Assembly (NCBI GenBank): GCA_934370915.1
Contig: CAKRNI010000004.1
Location: 1-32,716, forward strand
DNA length: 32,716 bases
From: an uncultured Lachnospiraceae bacterium
GTDB lineage: Bacteria; Bacillota; Clostridia; Lachnospirales; Lachnospiraceae
Direction: 5' to 3'
Numbering within the stretch: the stretch's first letter is position 1; the number at the start of each line of letters is the position of its first letter. The position numbers and the translations under genes were made by a program. Below the pieces are notes generated by a model that was not told the DNA's origin, did not search any database, and worked only from the letters and a program-made list of their open reading frames with translations. Positions 16,600 through 23,823 of the stretch are shown piece by piece.

Positions 16600-19500
16600 A
16601 TGAAATTCTCAAATATGAATGATTCTACACAGCAGACGGCTCCAATCAAATACGAGCCGCAGCGTGTAGAGAGAGTGATACGGGACGACAGACCATATAA
16701 GGACTCAGAACCGGCTCAAATGAATTTGTCCGTTCTTCAGAACAATCTGGGACATTGTCTTAGCATCATCGATGATGAAGTAATGAAAGGTTATGTAACG
16801 AAGATAGATCAACTGCCGATTATTCAACTGGATGATGAAACGGCATCAAATCTGCATGACATTCATTTCTTCAAAATTTCGGAGCTTGTTTATCAGGAGG
16901 ATGAGTTTTCGGTTGCTAAATTGGCGATGGTATTCCATACTTTATCGAATAAGCCATGCACACTTGTTTTGATGTTAAAGAGTAATGGGGAGCAAACAGA
17001 CTTTTATCTTGGAGTAAGACCAAATGGTGAAAATTCAGCAGGTACATTATTCCAGATGATGAAACAGAGTTTAATGGGTTTTTTCCCGGGCAGCAGGATT
17101 GCTGATTACTATGACGAAGATATGAAAGCCGATTTGCAGAAAATGCAGATCGGCTGCATATCCAGTGTGACATGTGTTGCTGATTATAAACAGAGAGAGG
17201 ATACTGTTTCAAACAAAGAGTTTTTTCAGGGACTGGAAAAGTATGTATATGCGATGCAAGGGAAAAGTTATACGGCAATATTTATTGCTGACAATGTGTC
17301 ACATGATGAACTTATGGAGAGAAAACGTGAATATGAGCAGATCTATACACAGATTTCTCCATTTGCGAATATGCAGATGAATTTCAGCGTTTCTGACGGA
17401 AAAAGTTCTTCCGATGGAAGAAGTGATGGAAAAACCACTTCAACATCGCATACGGAAACGGAAGGAAGAGCAGATACAGAAACAAATTCCGAAGGACATA
17501 CAAGTGGAACGAGTGAAACACTGGGCACGAACGACAGTATTACGGATACAGAGGGCTATACCAGCACACATACAACGACAGAATCTGAATCGGATGGAAA
17601 GACCCATACAGTAGGTACATCGGATGGGACAAGCAGAACCGTGACCAATGGTGTAAACATAGGAGTATTTGCTGGTAAATCCAGCAATGGTGGCTTACAT
17701 CTGGGGCCGATTAGTTTTGGCAAGGGAATTAATTCTGGTGTTTCAGCAGGTGTAAATCACTCCGTTGCGAAGGGGACAAGCCATACGGACTCGGTTTCCG
17801 ATTCAATTACAAAAACATTATCCCACGGCTTTAGTGATTCATATGGACAAAGTAAAAGCAGGAGTAAAGGTTATGGGCGCAGCCAGAGTCATGGTACGTC
17901 AGAGAGCCTGAATTCTTCGAGGAGTGTAGGTTCAAGTTTATCGAGCAGTTCTTCGAATACTACTGGAGAAGCCTTCAATTTAGTTAATACAAAGACATTG
18001 ACAGAGTCATTTGGCACATCCAGAGGGATTACTTTAAATGCGCAGAATATGACTCTGAAACTTGCATTAGAGCGCATCGCGAGGCATTTAGATCGAATTC
18101 AAGAATGCGAAAGCTTCGGAATGTGGAATTTTGCGGGATATTTTCTGGGGGAGACAGCGTCTGAAACAGAAACGGCAGCTAATACATATAAAGCGGTGAT
18201 TGCGGGAACAGACAGTGGAATTGAAAGAAGCGCCATTAATTCATGGAATAACAATGAAGCCATCGAAGTTTTGAAACCATATATTAATAATTTTCTTCAT
18301 CCGTTGTTCTTATATACTGGATTCAGTTATGATGAAGAGCGATACGTGGCTGTTGACGGGTCTGCATTAGTCAGTACAAATGAACTGGCAATCCATATGG
18401 GTCTGCCCCGCCATTCTGTACGGGGACTCCCTGTGGTTGAACATGCGGCATTTGCGCAGGAGATTATATGTAAAAAGGCAAATGATAAGCGAAATATAGA
18501 GGTTGGAAGCATTTATCATTTGGGACGCTGTACAGACACGAAAGTGACGCTTGATTTAAATAGTCTTGCAATGCATACGTTTATAACCGGCTCGACGGGA
18601 TCAGGAAAATCAAACGCGGTATATCATATTCTTACGGAGGCAAAGAAAAAAGGTATTCCATTCTTAGTTGTTGAACCAGCAAAGGGTGAATATAAAGAAA
18701 TTTTTACGGATGTGAAATGCTTTGGAACAAATCCGGTCTGTGGGGAACTTTTGAAGATTAATCCATTTTCTTTCCCTAAGGGGATTCATGTACTGGAACA
18801 TATTGACCGGATCATCGAAATTTTTAATGTGTGCTGGCCAATGTATGCGGCAATGCCAGCCGTCTTAAAGGAATCGATTGAGCAGGCATATATTTCAGCG
18901 GGATGGGATCTGGACCTGTCTGAAAATACGAAGGTAGCCGGTTTGTATCCTACATTTGATGATGTACTTCGGGAATTGAATTCAGTGATTGATGAATCCG
19001 CATATTCCTCTGACACAAAAGGGGATTACATCGGTTCTCTATCCACAAGAATTCGTTCACTCACCAATGGAATAAACGGAAGAATTTTTGTGAGTGATGA
19101 AATTCCACTTGAGGATTTATTTGACAAGAGTGCAATTGTGGACATCAGCAGAGTTGGAGCTATGGAGACGAAATCCCTGATTATGGGTATCATTGTCTTA
19201 AAAATGCAGGAGTACAGAATGTCACAGGCTGGACAGATGAATGCGGACTTAAGACACCTGACGGTCTTAGAAGAGGCTCATAATCTTCTGAAAAAGACAT
19301 CCACGGAACAGAGTGAAGAAGGTTCCAATATAGTTGGAAAATCAGTAGAAATGTTGACAAATGCGATTGCGGAGATCAGAACTTTCGGAGAAGGTTTCAT
19401 AATTGTAGATCAGGCCCCGGGACTTCTTGACACGGCGGCAATCAGGAATACCAATACCAAAATCATTTTACGTCTTCCGGAAAGTACAGATCGTGAGATA

Positions 19501-20094
19501 ACCGGAGGAGCAATGGCATTAAGTAAACAGCAGAGTGATGAGTTATCAAAACTTCCAACAGGTGTTGCAGCTGTATATCAAAATGATTGGCAGGAAGCGG
19601 TTCTTTGTGCGTTGCCCAGGCATGAATCATTTGATTTTTCATTACATAAAGAGAAAGTTGCCGGTTCGATCGAAATGCGGAAAAAAGAAAGTTCAAAATT
19701 ACTGCATTTGCTTCTCAGAAAACCTAAAAATCAGACAGAGGCTGCCTATATTAAGGAACTTATAAAAGTTTCAAATGTGTCAGCAAAAATCAAGAAGGAT
19801 CTGATTCTCAATCTGGAGAAGAGAAATCAGGTGTTTGAATGGGCAGTAGCTGATTTTATCAATAAGAATTTCGATTTTAGTGATATTTTCAGAGGAACAT
19901 CCGACTGCGATGATCTGGAACAGATGAGTTCAATCATGATGCAGAATATTGAAGGTGAATTTGAAAAATTTGACCAGGACGAATTGTATGCTATTATGTA
20001 CTATATATGCAGAATAGAGCATGAAAAATATCCGGATAATGCAGAAATTGAATTGCTGCGCACAGAACACTTGAGAGAGAAGGTGATTTTATGA
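16600..20094 (+). CDS. HerA/FtsK-type ATPase with Ser/Thr/Gly-rich insert
   Basis: A 1164-residue member of the HerA/VirB4/FtsK pump class. The N-terminal domain (about 1-260) is unrecognised. Residues 265-456 are low-complexity and rich in S, T, G, H and D. The DUF87-like ATPase core follows, with Walker A GSTGSGKS (664-671), the HerA-typical FLVVEPAKGEYKE after it, Walker B VLEEAHN (889-895) and a later RLPEST segment. A helical C-terminus (about 1010-1164) is unassigned. No signal peptide or membrane span is visible. AAAGGAGA precedes the ATG at 16600; an in-frame ATG at 16567 lies before that site. The last four bases overlap the start of the nuclease gene (ATGA). HerA proteins pump DNA or work with nuclease partners; the substrate here is unknown. 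Confidence 0.9.
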   Translation: MKFSNMNDSTQQTAPIKYEPQRVERVIRDDRPYKDSEPAQMNLSVLQNNLGHCLSIIDDEVMKGYVTKIDQLPIIQLDDETASNLHDIHFFKISELVYQEDEFSVAKLAMVFHTLSNKPCTLVLMLKSNGEQTDFYLGVRPNGENSAGTLFQMMKQSLMGFFPGSRIADYYDEDMKADLQKMQIGCISSVTCVADYKQREDTVSNKEFFQGLEKYVYAMQGKSYTAIFIADNVSHDELMERKREYEQIYTQISPFANMQMNFSVSDGKSSSDGRSDGKTTSTSHTETEGRADTETNSEGHTSGTSETLGTNDSITDTEGYTSTHTTTESESDGKTHTVGTSDGTSRTVTNGVNIGVFAGKSSNGGLHLGPISFGKGINSGVSAGVNHSVAKGTSHTDSVSDSITKTLSHGFSDSYGQSKSRSKGYGRSQSHGTSESLNSSRSVGSSLSSSSSNTTGEAFNLVNTKTLTESFGTSRGITLNAQNMTLKLALERIARHLDRIQECESFGMWNFAGYFLGETASETETAANTYKAVIAGTDSGIERSAINSWNNNEAIEVLKPYINNFLHPLFLYTGFSYDEERYVAVDGSALVSTNELAIHMGLPRHSVRGLPVVEHAAFAQEIICKKANDKRNIEVGSIYHLGRCTDTKVTLDLNSLAMHTFITGSTGSGKSNAVYHILTEAKKKGIPFLVVEPAKGEYKEIFTDVKCFGTNPVCGELLKINPFSFPKGIHVLEHIDRIIEIFNVCWPMYAAMPAVLKESIEQAYISAGWDLDLSENTKVAGLYPTFDDVLRELNSVIDESAYSSDTKGDYIGSLSTRIRSLTNGINGRIFVSDEIPLEDLFDKSAIVDISRVGAMETKSLIMGIIVLKMQEYRMSQAGQMNADLRHLTVLEEAHNLLKKTSTEQSEEGSNIVGKSVEMLTNAIAEIRTFGEGFIIVDQAPGLLDTAAIRNTNTKIILRLPESTDREITGGAMALSKQQSDELSKLPTGVAAVYQNDWQEAVLCALPRHESFDFSLHKEKVAGSIEMRKKESSKLLHLLLRKPKNQTEAAYIKELIKVSNVSAKIKKDLILNLEKRNQVFEWAVADFINKNFDFSDIFRGTSDCDDLEQMSSIMMQNIEGEFEKFDQDELYAIMYYICRIEHEKYPDNAEIELLRTEHLREKVIL

Positions 20095-20780
20095 AATCCC
20101 ATATGGAGATGAATTCCAACGTTGAGCAATCTGAGGTGCGCAGAGACAGAGGAGATGTAAAACGCCCTTCGAATGAACTGCCGCATATGAAATCAATGGA
20201 AGGAAGAAGGCCGGAGAGGACGAGGGAGTCTGAGCGGCCGTCAACCGAATTACCACACTTGAAAGAAACAGGTGCGTATCAGAAAAATATAGATGGAGTA
20301 GAGCATTATTATGATGACAATGGAAAACTGTATCGTAAAGATAATAATTTAGTTCCAAATTCAAAATATGAATTAAATGGATATAGGTATACGTCTGATG
20401 AAAAAAGCCGTATCACTTCTGCACAAGGAACACTGCATTTGAAGGAGAGAGAAACACGTTTGCCAATTAAGGATCCGATTGAAAATATTGGAAAAGGTGA
20501 TCAGAAAGAAAATGATGATCGCGGGCATTTGATAGGAGATCAATTTGATGGCGTAAATAGGCTTGAAAATATGGTGCCACAGAATGCAGATGTTAACAGA
20601 AATTCTTTTCGAAACTTTGAAAATGAGTTAGCAAAAGAAGTAAAGAGTGGAAAAGATGTTAATGTTAAAGTCGAGCCTATGTATGAGGGCAATTCGCATC
20701 GACCGGAATCAATCGTAGTTATTTATAAAATTAATGGAAATGAGGGTATCCGAATTTTCCCAAATGACAAGGAGAATTAA
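20091..20780 (+). CDS. DNA/RNA non-specific endonuclease toxin
   Basis: A 229-residue protein whose C-terminal half (about 85-229) matches the Endonuclease_NS_2/YeeF-type toxin domain. The catalytic motif is DRGH (143-146, with H146 as general base), followed by LIGDQFDG and the metal-binding region NMVPQNADVNRNSFRNFE. It would degrade DNA and/or RNA. Residues 1-62 are polar and carry two copies of RPSxELPHxK (25-34 and 49-58). No signal peptide, LXG, WXG or RHS domain is seen, so export by a standard toxin route is not supported. The start overlaps the HerA stop codon and follows GAGAAGGTG, so translation is probably coupled. An immunity gene follows 2 bases after the stop. Confidence 0.9.
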   Translation: MKSHMEMNSNVEQSEVRRDRGDVKRPSNELPHMKSMEGRRPERTRESERPSTELPHLKETGAYQKNIDGVEHYYDDNGKLYRKDNNLVPNSKYELNGYRYTSDEKSRITSAQGTLHLKERETRLPIKDPIENIGKGDQKENDDRGHLIGDQFDGVNRLENMVPQNADVNRNSFRNFENELAKEVKSGKDVNVKVEPMYEGNSHRPESIVVIYKINGNEGIRIFPNDKEN

Positions 20781-20782
20781 TA

Positions 20783-21160
20783 ATGAATGATAAAATATTT
20801 CAGGAGGTATTTGATATAATATATCCAGTGCTTCCAGCATATTGGAAAAAAATGGTTTTGTATGTTGCTTACACTGATGGAAGCTATAGTATGAAATTTT
20901 ATACAATGGATGAAAAAAATATATATACGGATTGCTTCAAACAAAAGAATGCAGATAGGATGCAGCTTATTAGAATATTTACGAACATAGATAAAGTCTT
21001 ATCTGTTGGAAGAAAGCAACTCGAAAATGCAAACAAATGGACCGTTATGACTATGATTGTGGACAATAATGGAGATATGAAGACAGAGTTTGATTATACG
21101 GATATTAATGAGAATGCTATTTTGTACGAGCAGGAGTGGAAAGAAAAATATATAAAATAA
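20783..21160 (+). CDS. YezG/DUF600-like immunity protein
   Basis: A 125-residue acidic protein resembling the YezG (DUF600, PF04634) antitoxin/immunity family. Visible features are the N-terminal helix FQEVFDIIYPVLPAYWKKMVL, central aromatic strands and the closing YEQEWKEKYIK. YezG-like proteins neutralise YeeF-type nuclease toxins, exactly the type encoded immediately upstream. The gap is 2 bases, with AAGGAGAA inside the end of the toxin gene. This gene makes the toxin assignment stronger, because an intracellular cognate inhibitor is needed only if the nuclease is active in the producer. Assignment is by motif memory, not alignment. Confidence 0.82.
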   Translation: MNDKIFQEVFDIIYPVLPAYWKKMVLYVAYTDGSYSMKFYTMDEKNIYTDCFKQKNADRMQLIRIFTNIDKVLSVGRKQLENANKWTVMTMIVDNNGDMKTEFDYTDINENAILYEQEWKEKYIK

Positions 21161-21191
21161 TTTCTACGAGATAGGTAAAAAGTAAGAATAT

Positions 21192-21235
21192 ATGCCAGAG
21201 GTCAACGAGTATGAGCTTGGACTCTGGCATTTTCT
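21192..21235 (+). terminator. Terminator after the immunity gene
   Basis: ATGCCAGAG (21192-21200) pairs perfectly with CTCTGGCAT (21222-21230), followed by TTTCT. It marks the likely end of the dynamin-HerA-toxin operon. The rest of the 243-base gap to 21403 is AT-rich and shows no gene. Confidence 0.7.
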
Positions 21236-21403
21236 GTTGTTCGATAATATCTAATACTAAAGTTTCCCTCACTTTTATTCGGTTATGATAACTATGCATG
21301 GTTTTGAGAAAGTATAATTTTATAAAATATTTATCCTTTTTATACCGGACACGCTTGAGGTTGAAGCGCAAAAAATCCATAATGAAAAAAAGGGGATAAA
21401 GAC

Positions 21404-21853
21404 ATGTATTTTGAAATAATTGATAAGTTGATAGCAAAATGCTTAAAGAAACTGGTGGATTGGCAGGACAATCAACGTATAAAAGATATAAAAAAGTGTT
21501 TATTAATGGAATATAGCATTGAAGATCAGAGAAGATTGGACAGGAGAGATGCACGGGCAGAGGGAATAGAGATTGGAAAGCGAATGAAAATTCGTACAGA
21601 AGAGAATCGGTGGAAAGAAGAGGGACGAGAGATATATCGGATTTCCCTGATAATGAAGAAGGTAGAAAAAGACCAGTCATTGGAGCAGATTGCAGATGCG
21701 TTGGAGAGCTCTCCGAAAACACTTGAGCCAATTTATAGTACTGTCTTATCAGCAATTCCGGATTATAATGATGCGGAAAAAATTTATGATTTTGTGAAGA
21801 GTAAAAGGAAAGAGAGTGCTCAGAAACAAGTATCCGAAAAGCGGAGAATATGA
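21404..21853 (+). pseudogene. Possible remnant of an Rpn/PD-(D/E)XK-type protein (C-terminal part)
   Basis: A 149-residue ORF. Its middle and end (ARAEGIEIGKRMK, then a helix and SLEQIADALESSPKTLEPIY) look like the C-terminal tail of Rpn / TIGR01784 recombination-promoting nucleases. In those proteins an E-G-I/K repeat is followed by a helix-turn-helix-like segment. The N-terminal nuclease domain is absent; upstream DNA has stops in every frame I followed. AAAGGGGATAAAGAC precedes the ATG, so it may still be expressed. It could instead be an intact small protein of unknown function. The operon terminator lies upstream, so it is transcribed separately or is dead. Confidence 0.45.
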
Positions 21854-21888
21854 TTAGACGTGCGATATGACAAATGGAGGTGTTAAAA

Positions 21889-22080
21889 ATGCCAACTTCG
21901 AGTATCACGAAAACCTTTATCGTATCAGGGAAAGAACAGGCTGAAAAATTTGCGAATGCAATTGAAGAATCCTATCAGGAGTCTCTTCACCGCAAAGAAA
22001 GCCTCGATTTTGAAATCACATATTTACATGGAGCAGATGAGGTGAAAAGGTTCATGGAGAAGAGAAAGAAAAAATTATAA
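21889..22080 (+). CDS. Small conserved hypothetical protein
   Basis: A 63-residue protein starting MPTSSITKTFIVSGKEQAEK, a type I recall as widespread in Firmicutes without a known function. It is soluble, predicted alpha/beta, with a basic tail (MEKRKKKL). The ATG at 21889 follows TGGAGGTGTTAAAA; an in-frame ATG at 21874 overlaps that ribosome binding site and is rejected. It lies 35 bases after the Rpn-like remnant. Relatives often sit near mobile or toxin-like genes, so it may be accessory cargo, but no role can be given. Confidence 0.75.
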   Translation: MPTSSITKTFIVSGKEQAEKFANAIEESYQESLHRKESLDFEITYLHGADEVKRFMEKRKKKL

Positions 22081-22083
22081 TGC

Positions 22084-22126
22084 CAACAGCCGCTGTGGTC
22101 AAAGAAACTGACTATGGCGGCTGTTG
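22084..22126. terminator. Hairpin between convergent genes
   Basis: CAACAGCCGC (22084-22093) pairs perfectly with GCGGCTGTTG (22117-22126). Read on the minus strand, the stem is followed by an AT-rich, T-rich stretch, so it would end the ATPase transcript arriving from the right. It could also serve the small gene on the plus strand, although the T-tract there is poor. Confidence 0.6.
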
Positions 22127-22172
22127 ACGTATATATAGAAATTCTTGGGGAAACTTTGAGAAAATGTTCAGC

Positions 22173-23525
22173 TTATAGCAACATCGTCATATACACCGGC
22201 AAATACAAAATCCCATTTTCTTCCTTCAGATCCCCAGTATGCAGCACATACGGCACATGGAGTTGTTCGGTATACTTGGTTTTGAACTTCTGAAGAGAAG
22301 AAATCGTATAATTTTTACTGGACTTCACCTCGATCGGTGAGATATTGTGGCGGTTGCTGATCTTGCTTTTGGCGATCAGAAAGTCGATCTCCATACGGCT
22401 GGAGGCGTCACTGCGGGATGCATTGTAGTAGAAATAGAGTTTGTGACCGCTTGCAGCGAGCATCTGGGCGACGATGTTTTCCATGATAAAGCCTTTGTTG
22501 ACTTCGAGTTTATCAAAAAGCAGTTTTTTGTAGATCTCCTCGCTGACAATTCCATTCTCATCAAAAGAGTGGCTGATCAGCAGACCGGTATCGGCCATAT
22601 AACATTTTAGTGTCATGCGGTCCATATTGAGTTTTAGACCGATATTGGGGGCAGTGGAGTTGTAACATACATTTACTATCATTGCGTCGGACAGCCAGAA
22701 AAGGGCGTCCTCGTAATCGCGAAGTCGGGCATCCTTTTTCAGGGAAGAAAGCTTAAAGCGCGTATCATGTTTCTGGAGTTGAGCGGGAATATCATCAAAG
22801 ATTTGCTCGACTTTCATCTCATAGCCTTCTGCGTGTTTTACGATATCGGCCCGGTATAATTCCAGAATATCGCGTTTGACACGGTCAACACGGTCAAAAT
22901 CGCGTTCACTGACGTAAGCTTCTACAGCCTGCGGCATGCCTCCAACGATCAGATACTGGCGGAAATAATCCATGGTCATTCGGTGCAGCGCCTGGCCAAG
23001 AGGTTTCTTTTCAGTAAAACATTTTCTGACAAGTTCCATCAGGGTATCGTTTCCCATTGCCCACAGGAATTCTTCGAAATCCAGAGGATACATTTTTAAG
23101 TGGCGTTCTTCGGATGGAATCACGATATCCCGCACATTTTTCTTAATGGACATTAGGGAGCCGGTTTCCAAATAGTCATACCGGCCGTCGGCAACGAGGT
23201 ATTTGATCGCGGCGCGGGCTCTCGGGAAGAGCTGGACCTCATCGAAAATAATGAGAGACTCACGCGGATACAGTTTAACATTGTAGTAACTGGACAAATA
23301 CAGGAAAAATGTGTCCAGATCATTCATGTAGTGGAGAAACAGATCGGTGATATCCTGAGTGACACGGTTAAAATCGATCAGGATATAAGACCGGTATTCG
23401 GATCTTGCGAATTCTTCTGCAATATAACTTTTTCCGACACGGCGTGCTCCGTCGATGAGGAGAGCAGTCCGGCCGTTTTCTTCGGTTTTCCACTGTTTTA
23501 AAGAACAATAAAGTTTCCTTTTCAT
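22173..23525 (-). CDS. AAA_14 ATPase with DUF4143 domain
   Basis: A 450-residue protein with an N-terminal AAA_14 P-loop domain. Walker A is DGARRVGKS (about residues 25-33) and Walker B is LIIFDEVQ (about 91-98). A DUF4143 domain follows, with an Archaea-type PD-(D/E)XK nuclease-like core near the C-terminus (MEIDFLIAK, then PIEVKSSKN). Such proteins are very common, lineage-variable accessory genes of unknown role, sometimes discussed as mobile or defence-linked. GGAGGTG precedes the ATG at 23525. It is convergent with the small gene at 21889. Four evenly spaced repeats immediately upstream suggest tight control, perhaps by the protein itself. Confidence 0.9.
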   Translation of the reverse strand: MKRKLYCSLKQWKTEENGRTALLIDGARRVGKSYIAEEFARSEYRSYILIDFNRVTQDITDLFLHYMNDLDTFFLYLSSYYNVKLYPRESLIIFDEVQLFPRARAAIKYLVADGRYDYLETGSLMSIKKNVRDIVIPSEERHLKMYPLDFEEFLWAMGNDTLMELVRKCFTEKKPLGQALHRMTMDYFRQYLIVGGMPQAVEAYVSERDFDRVDRVKRDILELYRADIVKHAEGYEMKVEQIFDDIPAQLQKHDTRFKLSSLKKDARLRDYEDALFWLSDAMIVNVCYNSTAPNIGLKLNMDRMTLKCYMADTGLLISHSFDENGIVSEEIYKKLLFDKLEVNKGFIMENIVAQMLAASGHKLYFYYNASRSDASSRMEIDFLIAKSKISNRHNISPIEVKSSKNYTISSLQKFKTKYTEQLHVPYVLHTGDLKEENGILYLPVYMTMLL

Positions 23526-23544
23526 ATGGGCAACACCTCCATAA

Positions 23545-23665
23545 ACACGAAAACAAGATTTTTAACTACTATAATATTACACGAAAACAAGATTTTCTAT
23601 ACCATATATTTTACACGAAAACAAGATTTTTAACTACTATAATATTACACGAAAACAAGATTTTT
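23545..23665. repeat. Four direct repeats with exact 34-base period
   Basis: The core ACACGAAAACAAGATTTT begins at 23545, 23579, 23613 and 23647, a strict 34-base spacing. Copies 1, 3 and 4 end in five T's and copy 2 in four. The intervening 15 bases are identical after copies 1 and 3 and different after copy 2. The array starts 20 bases upstream of the ATPase start codon and covers its promoter region. One gap forms a candidate minus-strand promoter (TTGTTT, 17 bases, TATAGA). The layout suggests operator iterons. Confidence 0.85.
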
Positions 23666-23743
23666 GATTATACAAAGCTAACCAACAAACACTTCACAAG
23701 TCCCATACAGACAAGTCCCACCTCAAATCTGCCGCAAAGGTAC

Positions 23744-23772
23744 TTGTAAAAGAAATCCCCGCCCCGTATAAT
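23744..23772 (+). promoter_or_regulatory. Promoter for the threonine/serine exporter genes
   Basis: TTGTAA (23744-23749) and a perfect TATAAT (23767-23772) are separated by 17 bases. Transcription would begin near 23779, giving a leader of about 45 bases that contains the hairpin at 23798-23823. Confidence 0.8.
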
Positions 23773-23797
23773 GAAGAGTAGTCAGGGGAAATAAGAG

Positions 23798-23823
23798 TTC
23801 CCGGGAACATTTTTCCCGGGGAA
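23798..23823 (+). promoter_or_regulatory. Leader hairpin covering the ribosome binding site of the exporter gene
   Basis: TTCCCGGG (23798-23805) pairs with CCCGGGGAA (23815-23823, one bulged G) across a 9-base loop, ending right at the ATG at 23824. The only Shine-Dalgarno-like sequence (GGGGA) is inside the stem, so the hairpin should limit initiation at 23824 unless opened. Confidence 0.5.

Noticed and set aside
21117..21908. 263-codon minus-strand ORF
   Set aside because: It is antisense to the immunity gene end, the terminator and the Rpn-like ORF, starts without a ribosome binding site and has an implausible composition.
23545..23665. Regularly spaced repeats as a CRISPR array
   Set aside because: Repeats are only 18-19 bases, spacers are 15 bases, two of the spacers are identical, and no cas genes are nearby; operator iterons fit better.
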